Below are positions 7,943 to 16,701 of a DNA stretch of 64,000 bases, piece by piece (the stretch's first letter is position 1; each line of letters starts with the position of its first letter). The notes under the pieces were generated by a model. It was not told where the DNA came from. It did no database searches and saw only the letters and a list, made by a program, of their open reading frames with translations. The DNA comes from Sphingomonas sp. (GTDB taxonomy: Bacteria; Pseudomonadota; Alphaproteobacteria; Sphingomonadales; Sphingomonadaceae), in the NCBI RefSeq assembly GCF_019635455.1, contig NZ_JAHBZJ010000007.1, positions 62,001 through 126,000 of the forward strand, written 5' to 3'. The translations under genes and the position numbers were made by a program.

Positions 7943-10108
7943 TCAGAGGAAATTATAGGGATCGACGTCCACCACCACCCGCACCTTTGCGGGCCATGCG
8001 ACGCCGCCCAGCCAGTCGCGGATCACATCCTGCACGTCGAGCGCGCGGCGGGCATGGACGAGCAGGCGGAAACGATGCCGCCCGCGCAGCATTGCCAGTG
8101 GCGCGGGGGCGGGGCCGAACACCTGCATCGCCTCCACGCGCGGTGCGGTTCGGCCGATCGCGCGCGCGATATCGAGCGCGGCCTCCTTGTCCTCGCTCGA
8201 GACGATGATCGCGGCAAAGCGGCCGAAGGGCGGCGCGCCCGCTTCGCGGCGTGCCTGGGTTTCGGCCTCGTAGAAGCTCTCGGCATCGCCGCTGACCAGT
8301 GCCTGCATCACCGCCGCCTTTGGACTGTGCGTCTGGATCAGCACCTGCCCCGGCTTCTCGCCCCGCCCGGCGCGCCCGGCGACCTGCATGATCTGTTGAA
8401 AACTGCGTTCGGCGGCGCGCAGGTCGCCCCCCTCCAGCCCCAGATCGGCATCGACCACCCCGACCAGGGTGAGATTGGGGAAATGATACCCCTTTGTCAC
8501 CAGCTGGGTACCGACGACGATGTCGATCTCACCGGCCTCCATCCGGTTGACGAACTCGGCCGCCTTGGCCGGCGACCAGATCGTGTCGCTGGTGACGATC
8601 GCCGTGCGCGCGTCGGGATAGAGTGCCGCCACCTCGTCCGCGATCCGTTCGACCCCGGGTCCACAGGCGATCAGGCTGTCCTCGCTGTCGCATTCGGGGC
8701 AGGCGCGCGGGGTCGGGATGATGTGGCCGCAATGGTGACAGGCGAGCCGGTCGATCAGCCGGTGCTCGACCATCCATGCGGTGCAATTGGGGCATTGGAA
8801 GCGATGGCCGCAGGTGCGGCACAGCGTCAGCGGCGCATAGCCGCGCCGGTTGAGGAACAGCAGCACCTGTTCGCCGCGCGCCAGCGTCGCATCGATCGCG
8901 GTCACCAGCTTCGGCGCGAGCCAGCGTCCGCGCATCGGCGGCTGTTCGATCAGGTCGATCGCCTCGATCGCGGGGAGTTCCGCCGCGCCATAGCGGCCGG
9001 GCAATTTCAGTTCCGCGTACCGGCCCAGCGCAACCTGCTGCCGGGTCTCGATCGCCGGCGTCGCACTGGCGAGCACCACCGGGCATCGCTCGAAATGCCC
9101 GCGCATCACGGCGACGTCGCGCGCGTGATAATGGACGCCCTCTTCCTGTTTGAAGCTGGTTTCGTGCGCCTCATCGACGACGATCAGGCCGAGATCGGGA
9201 TAGGGCAGGAACAGCGCGGAGCGCGCCCCCACCGTCACCAGCGCCTCGCCGCTGGCGATCGCGCGCCATGCGCGGCGGCGCTGCGACTGGCGCAGGCCGG
9301 AGTGCCATGCGACGGGTTCGACCCCGAACCGGGCGTGAAAGCGTTTGAGGAACGGTTCGGTCAACGCGATTTCGGGAAGCAGGACCAGGCTCTGCCGGCC
9401 CGACGCGATCGCCGCCGCGACCGCTTCGAAATATACTTCGGTCTTGCCCGAGCCGGTAACGCCGTCGAGCAGGAAGGGTTGAAACGCGCCGGCGCCGACG
9501 GCCTGCCGCAGGATCGATGCGACATCGGCCTGGCCGGCTGACAGGTCCGGCGGGGCGAAACCGGGGTCGGGGACGGGATAGGGGCTGTCCAGCTCGACCG
9601 TCACCCCCTCGATCGCGCCGGCCTTGACCAGCCCGCGGATCACGCCGTCGGACACATCGGCAATGGCCGCGAGTTCGCGGATCAGACCCTGTCGGTCGCC
9701 GATCCGTTCGAGCGCCTGTTCGCGCTGGGGCGTCATCCGCGGCGGAACCTGACCGGTCGCGCGATATTCGACGATCGTCCTGCCCCCCTCCAGCGCGGAG
9801 GTGGAAGCGAGCGCCATGCGCAGCACCGATGCCAGCGGCGCGAGATAATAGTCGGCGGTCCATTCGATCAGGCGGCGCAGCGCCGCGGGGATCGGCGGCG
9901 CATCGGCGACCCCGATCAGGTTGCGCAGCCGGTTGTCGCCGACCTCCTCCGCCGGCAGCCGGTCGGCCTCCCACACCACGCCGACCAGCTGGCGGGGGCC
10001 AAGCGGTGCGACAACGATCGATCCCGGCTCGACCGACATGCCGTGCGGCACGCGATAGTCGAGCGGGCCGAGCGCGGAGTTCATCACGATGACGCGGGCG
10101 CGGGACAT
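7943..10108 (-). CDS. priA: Primosomal replication restart helicase PriA
   Basis: 721-residue superfamily 2 helicase that reloads DnaB at stalled forks. Visible are the N-terminal DNA-binding region (1-200), Walker A GVTGSGKT at 216-223, DEAH at 312-315, and eight cysteines of the two zinc sites between 430 and 473 (CRTC, CPNC, CHHC, CPEC). Helicase motifs V-VI follow (GTQLVTKGYHFPNLTLV, QVAGRAGRG). Length equals the family. A second ATG eight codons downstream (MNSALG) is an alternative start. It lies 68 bases upstream of, and convergent with, the protease operon direction (all minus strand). Confidence 0.97.
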   Translation of the reverse strand: MSRARVIVMNSALGPLDYRVPHGMSVEPGSIVVAPLGPRQLVGVVWEADRLPAEEVGDNRLRNLIGVADAPPIPAALRRLIEWTADYYLAPLASVLRMALASTSALEGGRTIVEYRATGQVPPRMTPQREQALERIGDRQGLIRELAAIADVSDGVIRGLVKAGAIEGVTVELDSPYPVPDPGFAPPDLSAGQADVASILRQAVGAGAFQPFLLDGVTGSGKTEVYFEAVAAAIASGRQSLVLLPEIALTEPFLKRFHARFGVEPVAWHSGLRQSQRRRAWRAIASGEALVTVGARSALFLPYPDLGLIVVDEAHETSFKQEEGVHYHARDVAVMRGHFERCPVVLASATPAIETRQQVALGRYAELKLPGRYGAAELPAIEAIDLIEQPPMRGRWLAPKLVTAIDATLARGEQVLLFLNRRGYAPLTLCRTCGHRFQCPNCTAWMVEHRLIDRLACHHCGHIIPTPRACPECDSEDSLIACGPGVERIADEVAALYPDARTAIVTSDTIWSPAKAAEFVNRMEAGEIDIVVGTQLVTKGYHFPNLTLVGVVDADLGLEGGDLRAAERSFQQIMQVAGRAGRGEKPGQVLIQTHSPKAAVMQALVSGDAESFYEAETQARREAGAPPFGRFAAIIVSSEDKEAALDIARAIGRTAPRVEAMQVFGPAPAPLAMLRGRHRFRLLVHARRALDVQDVIRDWLGGVAWPAKVRVVVDVDPYNFL

Positions 10109-10175
10109 GTCCGCCCATATCGGGTTTTGTAAACCGGCTGCAACGCGCTAACGGCGGGAGATCGGAGGTTCGTCG

Positions 10176-10625
10176 ATGTTGGTAGCCGCCCTGTTGCTCG
10201 CTCAATCCGCCGCGCCGCAATGCGCCGTCCCCGACGGCAACCTTCCGCCCTCACTCGCGGGCTGGACGCGGCCGGCGGAAGATCTGGCCCCCGGCGGAGC
10301 GGTGGTGGTCGATACCGGCGACACGGCGAAACTGTCCGGCGTGCCGGCGGGCGCGAAGGCCGGGCGCGGGGCGATGATCGGGTTCCGCGTCGCCAGGGCG
10401 GGGCGTTATGGCGTCGCGCTGGACCAGGCCGGATGGATCGATGTGGTGGCGGGAACGTCCGGTGGCGTGAAAATCGCCTCGGTCGCGCATGGCCATGGCC
10501 CCGCCTGTTCGACGGTCCGCAAGATCGTCAGCTTCGATCTGGCGCCGGGCGTGTACCGGTTGTACCTGACCGGGCTTGCCACGCCCCGGGCAAAGGTCAT
10601 GCTGGTCCCCGCGCCGGACCGTTGA
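10176..10625 (+). CDS. Small secreted protein of unknown function
   Basis: 149 residues with a short signal-like N-terminus (MLVAALLLAQSAAPQC). The remainder is a beta-rich domain with two cysteines (Cys16, and Cys near HGHGPAC) and the segment FRVARAGRYGVALDQAGWIDVV, which reads like a jelly-roll or carbohydrate-binding-module sandwich. I do not recognise a named family. I recall similar short proteins being labelled with enzyme names such as homogentisate dioxygenase; nothing here, least of all the length, supports such a function. GGAGG lies about eight bases before the ATG. Divergent from priA, convergent with the GAF-PAS gene. Confidence 0.7.
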   Translation: MLVAALLLAQSAAPQCAVPDGNLPPSLAGWTRPAEDLAPGGAVVVDTGDTAKLSGVPAGAKAGRGAMIGFRVARAGRYGVALDQAGWIDVVAGTSGGVKIASVAHGHGPACSTVRKIVSFDLAPGVYRLYLTGLATPRAKVMLVPAPDR

Positions 10626-10629
10626 TCCG

Positions 10630-12087
10630 TCAGCGCCGGCCGCGCGCGGCGCCGCGATCGCTTCGCTTTGCCTCGTCCAGCGCGGCCTGGGCCGCTTGAA
10701 TCAGCGTGCGGGAGGTCGGGTGGTCGGCATTCGCGCGGGCGAACCCGATCGTTCCCTGGACCGCGATCGGCCCGTCGCCGGTCTCCACGGGCCGCGCCAG
10801 ATCGTCGAGGATATGGTCGATCACGCCTTCGATCCCGGCGCAGAGCATCGGATCGGTGACCACCACCGCGAAGGTCTCCGCGTCGATCCGCGCGGCATAG
10901 CTGTCGGCCAGGTGCGGCTGGACGAGGCGCCGCGCGACGACGCGCAGGACATGGTCGGCGAGCGCGCGTCCGTGCAAGTCGGCTGCCCGGCGCACGCCGT
11001 CGATATCGATCAGCAGTAGCCAGGTGTCGGCACCGTCGGCACTGTCGGCATCGGTGCGCGCCAGCGCCGAGTCGAGCGCCCGGTTGAAGCCAACGCGGTT
11101 GCCGATCTGGGTCACTTCGTCGATCCGGGCGGCGCGGCGGAGCCGTTGCTCCAGCGCATAGGTGCGGGTGATATCCTGAAACACGCCGACCACGGCGACG
11201 GGCCGGTCGCCATCCATCTCGACCTCACCCAGCGCGCGGACGCGCCGTCGACGGCCCTTGGCCGTGTCGAAATCGGATTCGAACCGGTAACCCTTGCCGT
11301 CGTTCACCGCCGCTTCCAGCAGCGCGGCGATCCGCGCCCGCTCATGTGGCGGATAGAAGTCCAGTGCCTGTTCCACCGCCGGTGGATCGCCCGGTTCGAG
11401 ATCGTGAATCCGGAACACCCCGTCCGACCAGGACAGCGCGCCAGAGGCGATTTCGTATCGCCACGACCCGATTCCGGCCATCCGCTCGGCCTGGTTCAGC
11501 GTCGTCTTGCGTTGCCAGATGACCCGGTTCTGCGCGTGCAGGCGGTCGGCCAGCCCGATTGCCGCCGTCGCGGCGGAGCGCGCGGCGATCAGCGCTTCGG
11601 CCAGTCGTGCGAAATGGCCCAGCGCAGCACGTTGCGCGTCATCGAATGTGCGCGGGCGCGTGTCGATCCCGCAAAACGCCCCGATCGCGTGCTGAACGCC
11701 GTCTTCGTCGCGCGCGAAGATCGGAACGCCGCCATAATAGCGGATGCCCGGCGTGCCGGTCACGAGCGGGTTGTCGCGAAACCGCCGATCATGGAGAGCG
11801 TCGGGAATTTCCAACAGCCCGGTCTGGGCGATGGTCGCGTTGCAGAACGCGATATCGCGCGGCGTTTCGCGAAACCGCAGGCCCGTTCCGGCCTTGATCC
11901 ACTGGCGGTCCCGATCGATCAGCGAGAGCATCACGGTCGGCAGGTCGAGCATCCGCGCGGCCAGTTCGACAAGGCTGTCGAACTCCACGTCCGGCGCGGT
12001 TTCCATCAGCTTCAATGCCTCGAGCGTGCGGAGACGGGCTTCCTCGTCGGGTATGGGTGGCGTGGCACTCTGGAACATCGCCCGCAT
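10630..12087 (-). CDS. GAF-PAS protein with degenerate GGDEF domain
   Basis: 485 residues, no membrane helices. A GAF domain spans about 25-165, a PAS fold about 205-310 (GSWRYEIASG..., PAVEQALDFYPP, VVGVFQDIT) and a GGDEF-fold domain about 320-480. The catalytic signature is lost: where active cyclases have RxGGDEF this protein has RIDAETF (400-406), and the metal-site segment reads DIDGVRRAADLHG instead of DxDxFKxxND. It is therefore unlikely to make cyclic di-GMP and may act as a receptor or by protein contact. Start could also be the ATG three codons in (12078); neither has a clear ribosome site. Confidence 0.85.
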   Translation of the reverse strand: MRAMFQSATPPIPDEEARLRTLEALKLMETAPDVEFDSLVELAARMLDLPTVMLSLIDRDRQWIKAGTGLRFRETPRDIAFCNATIAQTGLLEIPDALHDRRFRDNPLVTGTPGIRYYGGVPIFARDEDGVQHAIGAFCGIDTRPRTFDDAQRAALGHFARLAEALIAARSAATAAIGLADRLHAQNRVIWQRKTTLNQAERMAGIGSWRYEIASGALSWSDGVFRIHDLEPGDPPAVEQALDFYPPHERARIAALLEAAVNDGKGYRFESDFDTAKGRRRRVRALGEVEMDGDRPVAVVGVFQDITRTYALEQRLRRAARIDEVTQIGNRVGFNRALDSALARTDADSADGADTWLLLIDIDGVRRAADLHGRALADHVLRVVARRLVQPHLADSYAARIDAETFAVVVTDPMLCAGIEGVIDHILDDLARPVETGDGPIAVQGTIGFARANADHPTSRTLIQAAQAALDEAKRSDRGAARGRR

Positions 12088-12148
12088 GTGGCCCGCAGTC
12101 GGTAAATAACCCGCTAAGCCACGGACTGAAAAGCGAACAGATCGAGGG

Positions 12149-12814
12149 TCAGAGCGTCAGGCCGATGCCGATCGAAAGGACATGGTCCATCGTGTCGCGA
12201 CGCCCGGCGCGGCGATAGCGATACTGGTTCAGATACCCGGCCTCGATCGCGAGCGTCCTGTTCGCCTTCCAGGACAGGCCGACCATGTTTCGCATCCGAT
12301 CGTACCGCCCGGTCTCGCCCCAGTCGGTGCGGTCGAGCGGAATCAGGCTTTCATGGCTCGCGAACAGCGCGAGCCGTTCGGCGAGCGGCAGCGCCGCCTT
12401 CACCTGCGGGCGCAGGCGATAGCCGACATCGCTTCCCGTCGATGTGGTGCGCCGTTCCAGGCGCAGGCGGCCGGATAGCTGCACCGCGCCAAGACGGGTC
12501 GAGCGGCCGATCTGGATACGCAACCGGTCCTCGCCCCGGGTCACCACTCCGCGCGATCGATTGACGACCCGGACATAGCCGCCCCCCAGCGACCACCCGT
12601 CGCCAAGCCGGTGCGAGAGGCCGCCGGCCAGTTCGGTCTCGTAAAGGCCGCCCGAATCGTCGCTGATGCGGTTGACCGTCTCCAGTTCCAGCACCGTGCC
12701 GCTGGCCACCGGGACCTTGACGCTCCCGGTCAGCCACAGTTCGCGGTCCGCGTCCTGCGCGAGTGCGGGGAACGGCATCAGCGCGAAAGGGGCGACAAGG
12801 AGGATGGAGCGCAT
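12149..12814 (-). CDS. DUF2490 outer-membrane-type protein
   Basis: 221 residues. The signal peptide ends ALAQ near residue 20. The rest is alternating hydrophobic/polar beta strands ([56 protein letters not shown]), ending in ...IGIGLTL, typical of DUF2490 beta-barrel proteins. Function is unknown. It lies 61 bases upstream, in transcription order, of the GAF-PAS gene, so the two may be cotranscribed. Divergent from fsa, 92 bases between starts. Confidence 0.8.
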   Translation of the reverse strand: MRSILLVAPFALMPFPALAQDADRELWLTGSVKVPVASGTVLELETVNRISDDSGGLYETELAGGLSHRLGDGWSLGGGYVRVVNRSRGVVTRGEDRLRIQIGRSTRLGAVQLSGRLRLERRTTSTGSDVGYRLRPQVKAALPLAERLALFASHESLIPLDRTDWGETGRYDRMRNMVGLSWKANRTLAIEAGYLNQYRYRRAGRRDTMDHVLSIGIGLTL

Positions 12815-12906
12815 ATCGATCCGATGCTAGAGGGCGCGGTCACCGATGCGTCGGGGCGATAGCGCCCCGTCATCGAAATGTCACATTCGCGCCCGGGGAG
12901 CCTTGC

Positions 12907-13560
12907 ATGAAATTCTTTGCCGACACCGCCGACACCAACGATATCCGCGAGCTGGCGGAGGCGGGGCTGCTCGACGGGGTGACCACCAACCCCTCGCTGA
13001 TCCACAAGGCGGGTCGCGATTTTCTGGAGGTGGTGGCCGAAATCTGCCGCATCGTCGATGGGCCGGTGTCCGCCGAAGTGGTCGCGCTCGACCATGAAGG
13101 CATGATGCGTGAGGCAGAGGTGGTGCGAAAGATCGCCGACAATGTCGCGGTGAAGGTGCCGCTGACGATCGACGGGCTGAAGACATGCAAGGCGCTGACC
13201 GACGACGGCACGATGGTGAACGTCACCTTGTGCTTTTCGGCGAACCAGGCGCTGCTCGCGGCAAAGGCGGGGGCGACCTTCGTTTCGCCGTTCGTGGGGC
13301 GGCACGATGATGTCGGCTTCGACGGCATGTCGCTGATCAGCGACATCCGCCTGATCTATGACAATTACGACTATGCGACCGAAATCCTGGTCGCCAGCGT
13401 CCGCAACCCGATCCACATTCTCGAATCGGCAAAGATCGGCGCGGACGTGATGACCGCGCCGCCGGCGGTGATCCGCCAGCTGGTCCGTCACCCCCTTACC
13501 GACAAGGGGATTGAGGGGTTCCTCGCCGACTGGGCGAAGACCGGCCAGACCATCGCCTGA
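12907..13560 (+). CDS. fsa: Fructose-6-phosphate aldolase / transaldolase-like (TalC/Fsa)
   Basis: 217 residues, the length of small class I transaldolase-like aldolases. The N-terminus [30 protein letters not shown] and the Schiff-base lysine region [13 protein letters not shown] are diagnostic; the [11 protein letters not shown] motif follows. Cytosolic, cleaving or transferring three-carbon units in sugar phosphate metabolism. Members of this family can be transaldolases or F6P aldolases and sequence alone does not settle which. ATG at 12907 chosen because the family starts at MKFF; the longer frame to 12763 runs into the opposite gene. Confidence 0.92.
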   Translation: MKFFADTADTNDIRELAEAGLLDGVTTNPSLIHKAGRDFLEVVAEICRIVDGPVSAEVVALDHEGMMREAEVVRKIADNVAVKVPLTIDGLKTCKALTDDGTMVNVTLCFSANQALLAAKAGATFVSPFVGRHDDVGFDGMSLISDIRLIYDNYDYATEILVASVRNPIHILESAKIGADVMTAPPAVIRQLVRHPLTDKGIEGFLADWAKTGQTIA

Positions 13561-13590
13561 CCGGTCCGCCCGCCCGTCATCCGGCGTTCG

Positions 13591-14523
13591 TCATTCGGCG
13601 AGAAAGCGCGTGACGGCGTCCGTGAAGAACGCCGGCTGGTCCAGCATGATGAAGTGATAGCTGCCGGGAACCGCGACCAGTGTCGCGGGCGTCCCGGCAT
13701 AGGCCGGTTCCCACACCTGGGCCGCGCCGGGCGTGCCGGCGGCATAGAGCACGGTGAACGGGCGCGCGGTCACCCTGCCGAGTTCGGGGCCGATATCGGT
13801 CGTCATATCCTCGAACATCGCCTGGGCGACGACGCGCATGTCGGCCTTCATCGCCCAGTTGGCGATTCGGATGCGGCCTTCGGGCGTCATCGACAGGTCC
13901 CCGCCCGGATCGGTGGTCACCGGCGTCGCGGCGGCCGCTTTCGCCCGGGCATAGGCGCCGGCGGCCATCACCCGCATCTGTTCGGCGCGCGGCTTCACGC
14001 TTTCGGGCGTCGCGCCGGGGCCGAACAGCCGCCCGAAAAAGGGCAGCGCATCGACGACCATCACCCGGCCCACCCGGTCGGGATGGCGCGCCGCGATCAT
14101 CATCGCGGTCAGGCCGCCCAGCGAGTGGCCGATGATCGCCGGCTTCGTTGCCCCGCGCGCCCGCGCGTCGGCCAGAATGTCGGCGATCACGCCGTCGATG
14201 ACGCCGGGGTTCAGGTTGGCACCGGGATCGTCGCCGGCAAAACCGTTGATCTGCACCAGCACCACCCGGCGCGCCTTCGCGAGCTGCGGCGCGATGCCGT
14301 CCCACACCGCCCGCGGCGAGGAGAGGCCCGGGATCAGGTAGACCGGTTCGCCCTTCGCCCTTTCCGGACCCATTTCGACGATCGAGATATGGTCCATCCG
14401 TCGTTCGGCGCTGGCGGTCTTGGCTGTAGCGGCAGCGGCATCGGCGCGCGGCGCGGCATGGGTGGCGGGGGCGATCAGGCAGGCCGTCAGCGCGGCCAGG
14501 GCGGTCATCATCGTCGTACGCAT
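13591..14523 (-). CDS. Secreted alpha/beta hydrolase
   Basis: 310 residues. A signal peptide (about 1-23, APATHA) is followed by an alpha/beta hydrolase fold with nucleophile Ser134 in GHSLGG, an acid residue late in the fold and the catalytic His in GSYHFIMLDQP near the end. Substrate unknown; probably an esterase in the periplasm. The start at 14523 has AGAGGA eight bases upstream and follows the XRE gene stop by four bases, so it is the last gene of a three-gene operon (membrane protein, XRE, hydrolase). Confidence 0.85.
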   Translation of the reverse strand: MRTTMMTALAALTACLIAPATHAAPRADAAAATAKTASAERRMDHISIVEMGPERAKGEPVYLIPGLSSPRAVWDGIAPQLAKARRVVLVQINGFAGDDPGANLNPGVIDGVIADILADARARGATKPAIIGHSLGGLTAMMIAARHPDRVGRVMVVDALPFFGRLFGPGATPESVKPRAEQMRVMAAGAYARAKAAAATPVTTDPGGDLSMTPEGRIRIANWAMKADMRVVAQAMFEDMTTDIGPELGRVTARPFTVLYAAGTPGAAQVWEPAYAGTPATLVAVPGSYHFIMLDQPAFFTDAVTRFLAE

Positions 14524-14527
14524 CGGA

Positions 14528-14731
14528 TCAATCCTCTTTGGAGGGGTTCTGGAAAATCGCCTCGATCGACAGATCGAACAGGTCGGCGATCCGAAAGGCG
14601 AGGGGAAGGGAAGGGTCGTAGCGGCCGGTCTCGATCGCATTGACGCTCTGGCGCGATACCTCGAGCCGCTCGGCCAGGTCCTGCTGGCTCCACGCGCGTT
14701 CGGCACGCAGCACGCGAAGGCGGTTCTTCAT
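14528..14731 (-). CDS. Small XRE-family transcriptional regulator
   Basis: 67 residues, essentially one helix-turn-helix domain (RLRVLRAERAWSQQDLAERLEVSRQSVNAIE) plus a short dimerisation tail (FDLSIEAIFQ), like the YozG/YgzD-type regulators. The ATG at 14731 overlaps the TGA of the upstream membrane protein gene (ATGA). It probably controls its own operon, likely through the palindrome at 15150-15166. Partner membrane proteins of this type are common but their role is unknown. Confidence 0.92.
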   Translation of the reverse strand: MKNRLRVLRAERAWSQQDLAERLEVSRQSVNAIETGRYDPSLPLAFRIADLFDLSIEAIFQNPSKED

Positions 14732-15138
14732 GCGCCTGCCCCCGCAACCCGGTCGCGCAGTGCCAGCCCGCACTGGGCCAGCCCCCATGCGAAGCACCAC
14801 AGCGGAAAGCCCCAGAACACATCGACGCTGGTGACGACGCCGGCATATTGCAGGAAGCCGATGACCGTCGAGACCGAGAGCACGACGCCGATGCCGAACA
14901 GCATCGCGGTGACGATCCGCTGCCGCACGAACTCGTCGGTCTCCTCGACCAGATACAGGCCCATCGCCACGAGCGCGCCGATCACCGGAAGCGCCGGCAT
15001 CACGGACAGCGCGATCAGTGCCGCGCCATCGGGGGCGAACGACGTGCGCCCCCACGACCAGGCGAAGACGGCAAGGACATAGAGCGCCATGGTGACGGCA
15101 AAACGCCGCTGATACCGTTTGGCTGCTGGCGTACGCAT
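14728..15138 (-). CDS. Four-helix inner-membrane protein paired with XRE regulator
   Basis: 136 residues with a short basic N-terminus (MRTPAAKRYQRRF) and four predicted membrane helices (about 15-32, 38-58, 75-98, 105-125). No recognised domain. The ATG at 15138 is preceded by AGGGAG seven bases upstream; a longer frame starts at 15165 inside the putative operator. Coupled by a four-base overlap to the XRE gene, so it may sense or modulate something for that regulator; this is inference from gene order. Confidence 0.8.
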   Translation of the reverse strand: MRTPAAKRYQRRFAVTMALYVLAVFAWSWGRTSFAPDGAALIALSVMPALPVIGALVAMGLYLVEETDEFVRQRIVTAMLFGIGVVLSVSTVIGFLQYAGVVTSVDVFWGFPLWCFAWGLAQCGLALRDRVAGAGA

Positions 15139-15149
15139 TGGAAAGCTCC

Positions 15150-15166
15150 CTTGTTTGAATGACAAG
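15150..15166 (-). promoter_or_regulatory. Palindromic candidate operator for the XRE operon
   Basis: CTTGT-N7-ACAAG, a perfect inverted repeat immediately upstream of the ribosome site of the first operon gene. Further upstream on the minus strand are TTGACA (15199-15194, a -35 candidate) and two partially matching copies of AAAG-N2-CA-N-TTG-N-CA. A position that would block transcription is consistent with autorepression. Confidence 0.45.
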
Positions 15167-15221
15167 TGAGCTTTACGCCGATTCGCATCGGCATGTCAAC
15201 TGTACTTTCCAATGTGACGCG

Positions 15222-16616
15222 TTAGCTTGCCAAATCGTCCAGCATGCTTTGCGCCATCACGCTCAATGTGTCGTCGCGCGCGCCCATGATCAGGATGCGG
15301 TCCCCGGGCCTTGCCGCCGCCACCAGATAGGCCGCCGCCGTCGCGCGGTCGGCGATGTGGCGCGCGTTGCCGCCCGCCGCGGCGATGTCGGTGGCGATGT
15401 CCGCGCTGGTGACCTCGCGGACGACGGTGCCGCCATGATAGACGGGATCGGGAAGCACCAGCAGGTCGTCGGGGCGCAGGCGGGTGACGAAGGTATCGAC
15501 CAGCTCGCGCCGCATCGATCTGAGCGGGCCGAACCCGTGCGGCTGAAACATCGCGAGCACGCGCCCGGGAAACTGGTGGAGCGTGTCCAGCGTGGCCCCG
15601 ATCTTGTCCGGGTTGTGGCCGAAATCGTCGATCACCGACACGCCATTTGCGGTTCCCACCAGTTCGAACCTGCGGCGCAGGCCGGCAAAGCCCTCGATCG
15701 CGGCGCAGACCGCGTCACGATCCAGCCCCGCCGCGATGCAGGCGCCGATCGCGGCGAGCGCGTTGGCGACATTGTGGCGACCGGGGACCGCAAGCCGAAC
15801 CCGCCGCGTTTCGCCGGCCATCCGCAGGTCGAACGCGATGGCGAACGGTTCGGGCGAAAGCGCGTCGGCGGACAGGTCCGCATCCGCCTCCACCGCGAAG
15901 GTGAAGGTACGTTCGCGGTCGAGGGCATGGAACAGCGCGGCGCTCTCCGGGTCGCCGATATTCACCACGGCGGTCGCCGCCTTGCCCGCGAAATCGCCGA
16001 ACAGCCGGCGCAGCTCGTCCAGCGTCTTGTGGTCCAGGCTCACATTGTTGAGCACCGCGACCTTCGGCGAATAGAGCGCGATCGACCCGTCGCTCTCATC
16101 CACTTCGCTGACATAGGTGTCGCCGCGCCCGACCAGCGCGCTGGCGAAGGGCGCGTCGGCGCGGACGAAATTCTTCATCACCGCGCCGTTCATCACCGTC
16201 GGATCGCGGCCGAGCGTGTGGAGAATCCATGCGATCATGCCGGTCACGGTCGATTTGCCGCTGGTCCCGGCGATGCCGATCGACATGGGCGCGGCATTGA
16301 ACAGTTCCGCGTTCAGCTCCGCACGCGTCATCTGCGGGCAGCCCAATGCGCGGGCGCACACCATGTCGGGGACATGGTCCTCGACCGCGGCAGAGGCGAT
16401 CACCGTCTGTTCGACGGACACGATCCCGCTGCCATCCTGGGGGAACAGGTCGATGCCCAGCGTGCGCAACGCGTCGAACTTGGGCGTCAGCCGTCCCGAA
16501 TCGAGGCTGCGGTCCGAGCCGGCGACCTTGGCGCCTTGCCCGGCGAGGATCATCGAAAGCGGCATCATGCCGCTGCCGCCGATCCCGACGAAAAAACAGG
16601 ATTTGCCGTGTTGCAT
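15222..16616 (-). CDS. Mur ligase family protein (MurC/Mpl-like), probable murein-peptide recycling
   Basis: 464 residues with the Mur ligase order: N-terminal UDP-binding Rossmann-like domain (FFVGIGGSGM), ATP-binding P-loop GTSGKST at 117-123, central NN-V-L-DH motif (VLNNVSLDHK), and C-terminal domain with DDFGHNPDKI and FQPHGFGPLR. It reads closest to MurC/Mpl. The divergent neighbour is an LD-carboxypeptidase, which makes tripeptide in murein recycling, so an Mpl-like role (reattaching tripeptide to UDP-MurNAc) fits. The main murC would lie in the division cluster elsewhere. The exact substrate is inferred. Confidence 0.8.
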   Translation of the reverse strand: MQHGKSCFFVGIGGSGMMPLSMILAGQGAKVAGSDRSLDSGRLTPKFDALRTLGIDLFPQDGSGIVSVEQTVIASAAVEDHVPDMVCARALGCPQMTRAELNAELFNAAPMSIGIAGTSGKSTVTGMIAWILHTLGRDPTVMNGAVMKNFVRADAPFASALVGRGDTYVSEVDESDGSIALYSPKVAVLNNVSLDHKTLDELRRLFGDFAGKAATAVVNIGDPESAALFHALDRERTFTFAVEADADLSADALSPEPFAIAFDLRMAGETRRVRLAVPGRHNVANALAAIGACIAAGLDRDAVCAAIEGFAGLRRRFELVGTANGVSVIDDFGHNPDKIGATLDTLHQFPGRVLAMFQPHGFGPLRSMRRELVDTFVTRLRPDDLLVLPDPVYHGGTVVREVTSADIATDIAAAGGNARHIADRATAAAYLVAAARPGDRILIMGARDDTLSVMAQSMLDDLAS

Positions 16617-16642
16617 CGCCCCGCGCTATCGACGCTTGCACG

Positions 16643-16663
16643 CGGTTCAGCAAGGCTGAACCG
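16643..16663. promoter_or_regulatory. 9-bp palindrome in divergent Mur ligase/LD-carboxypeptidase promoter region
   Basis: Two nine-base arms (CGGTTCAGC and its complement) around a three-base centre, 26 bases upstream of the Mur ligase ATG and 38 bases upstream of the ldcA ATG. Because transcription leaves in both directions it is not a terminator. It may be an operator shared by both genes or a leader hairpin. Confidence 0.35.
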
Positions 16664-16701
16664 GTCCAGGCCGGCACGGCGGCAATGGCGAAGGGGATTG
16701 A

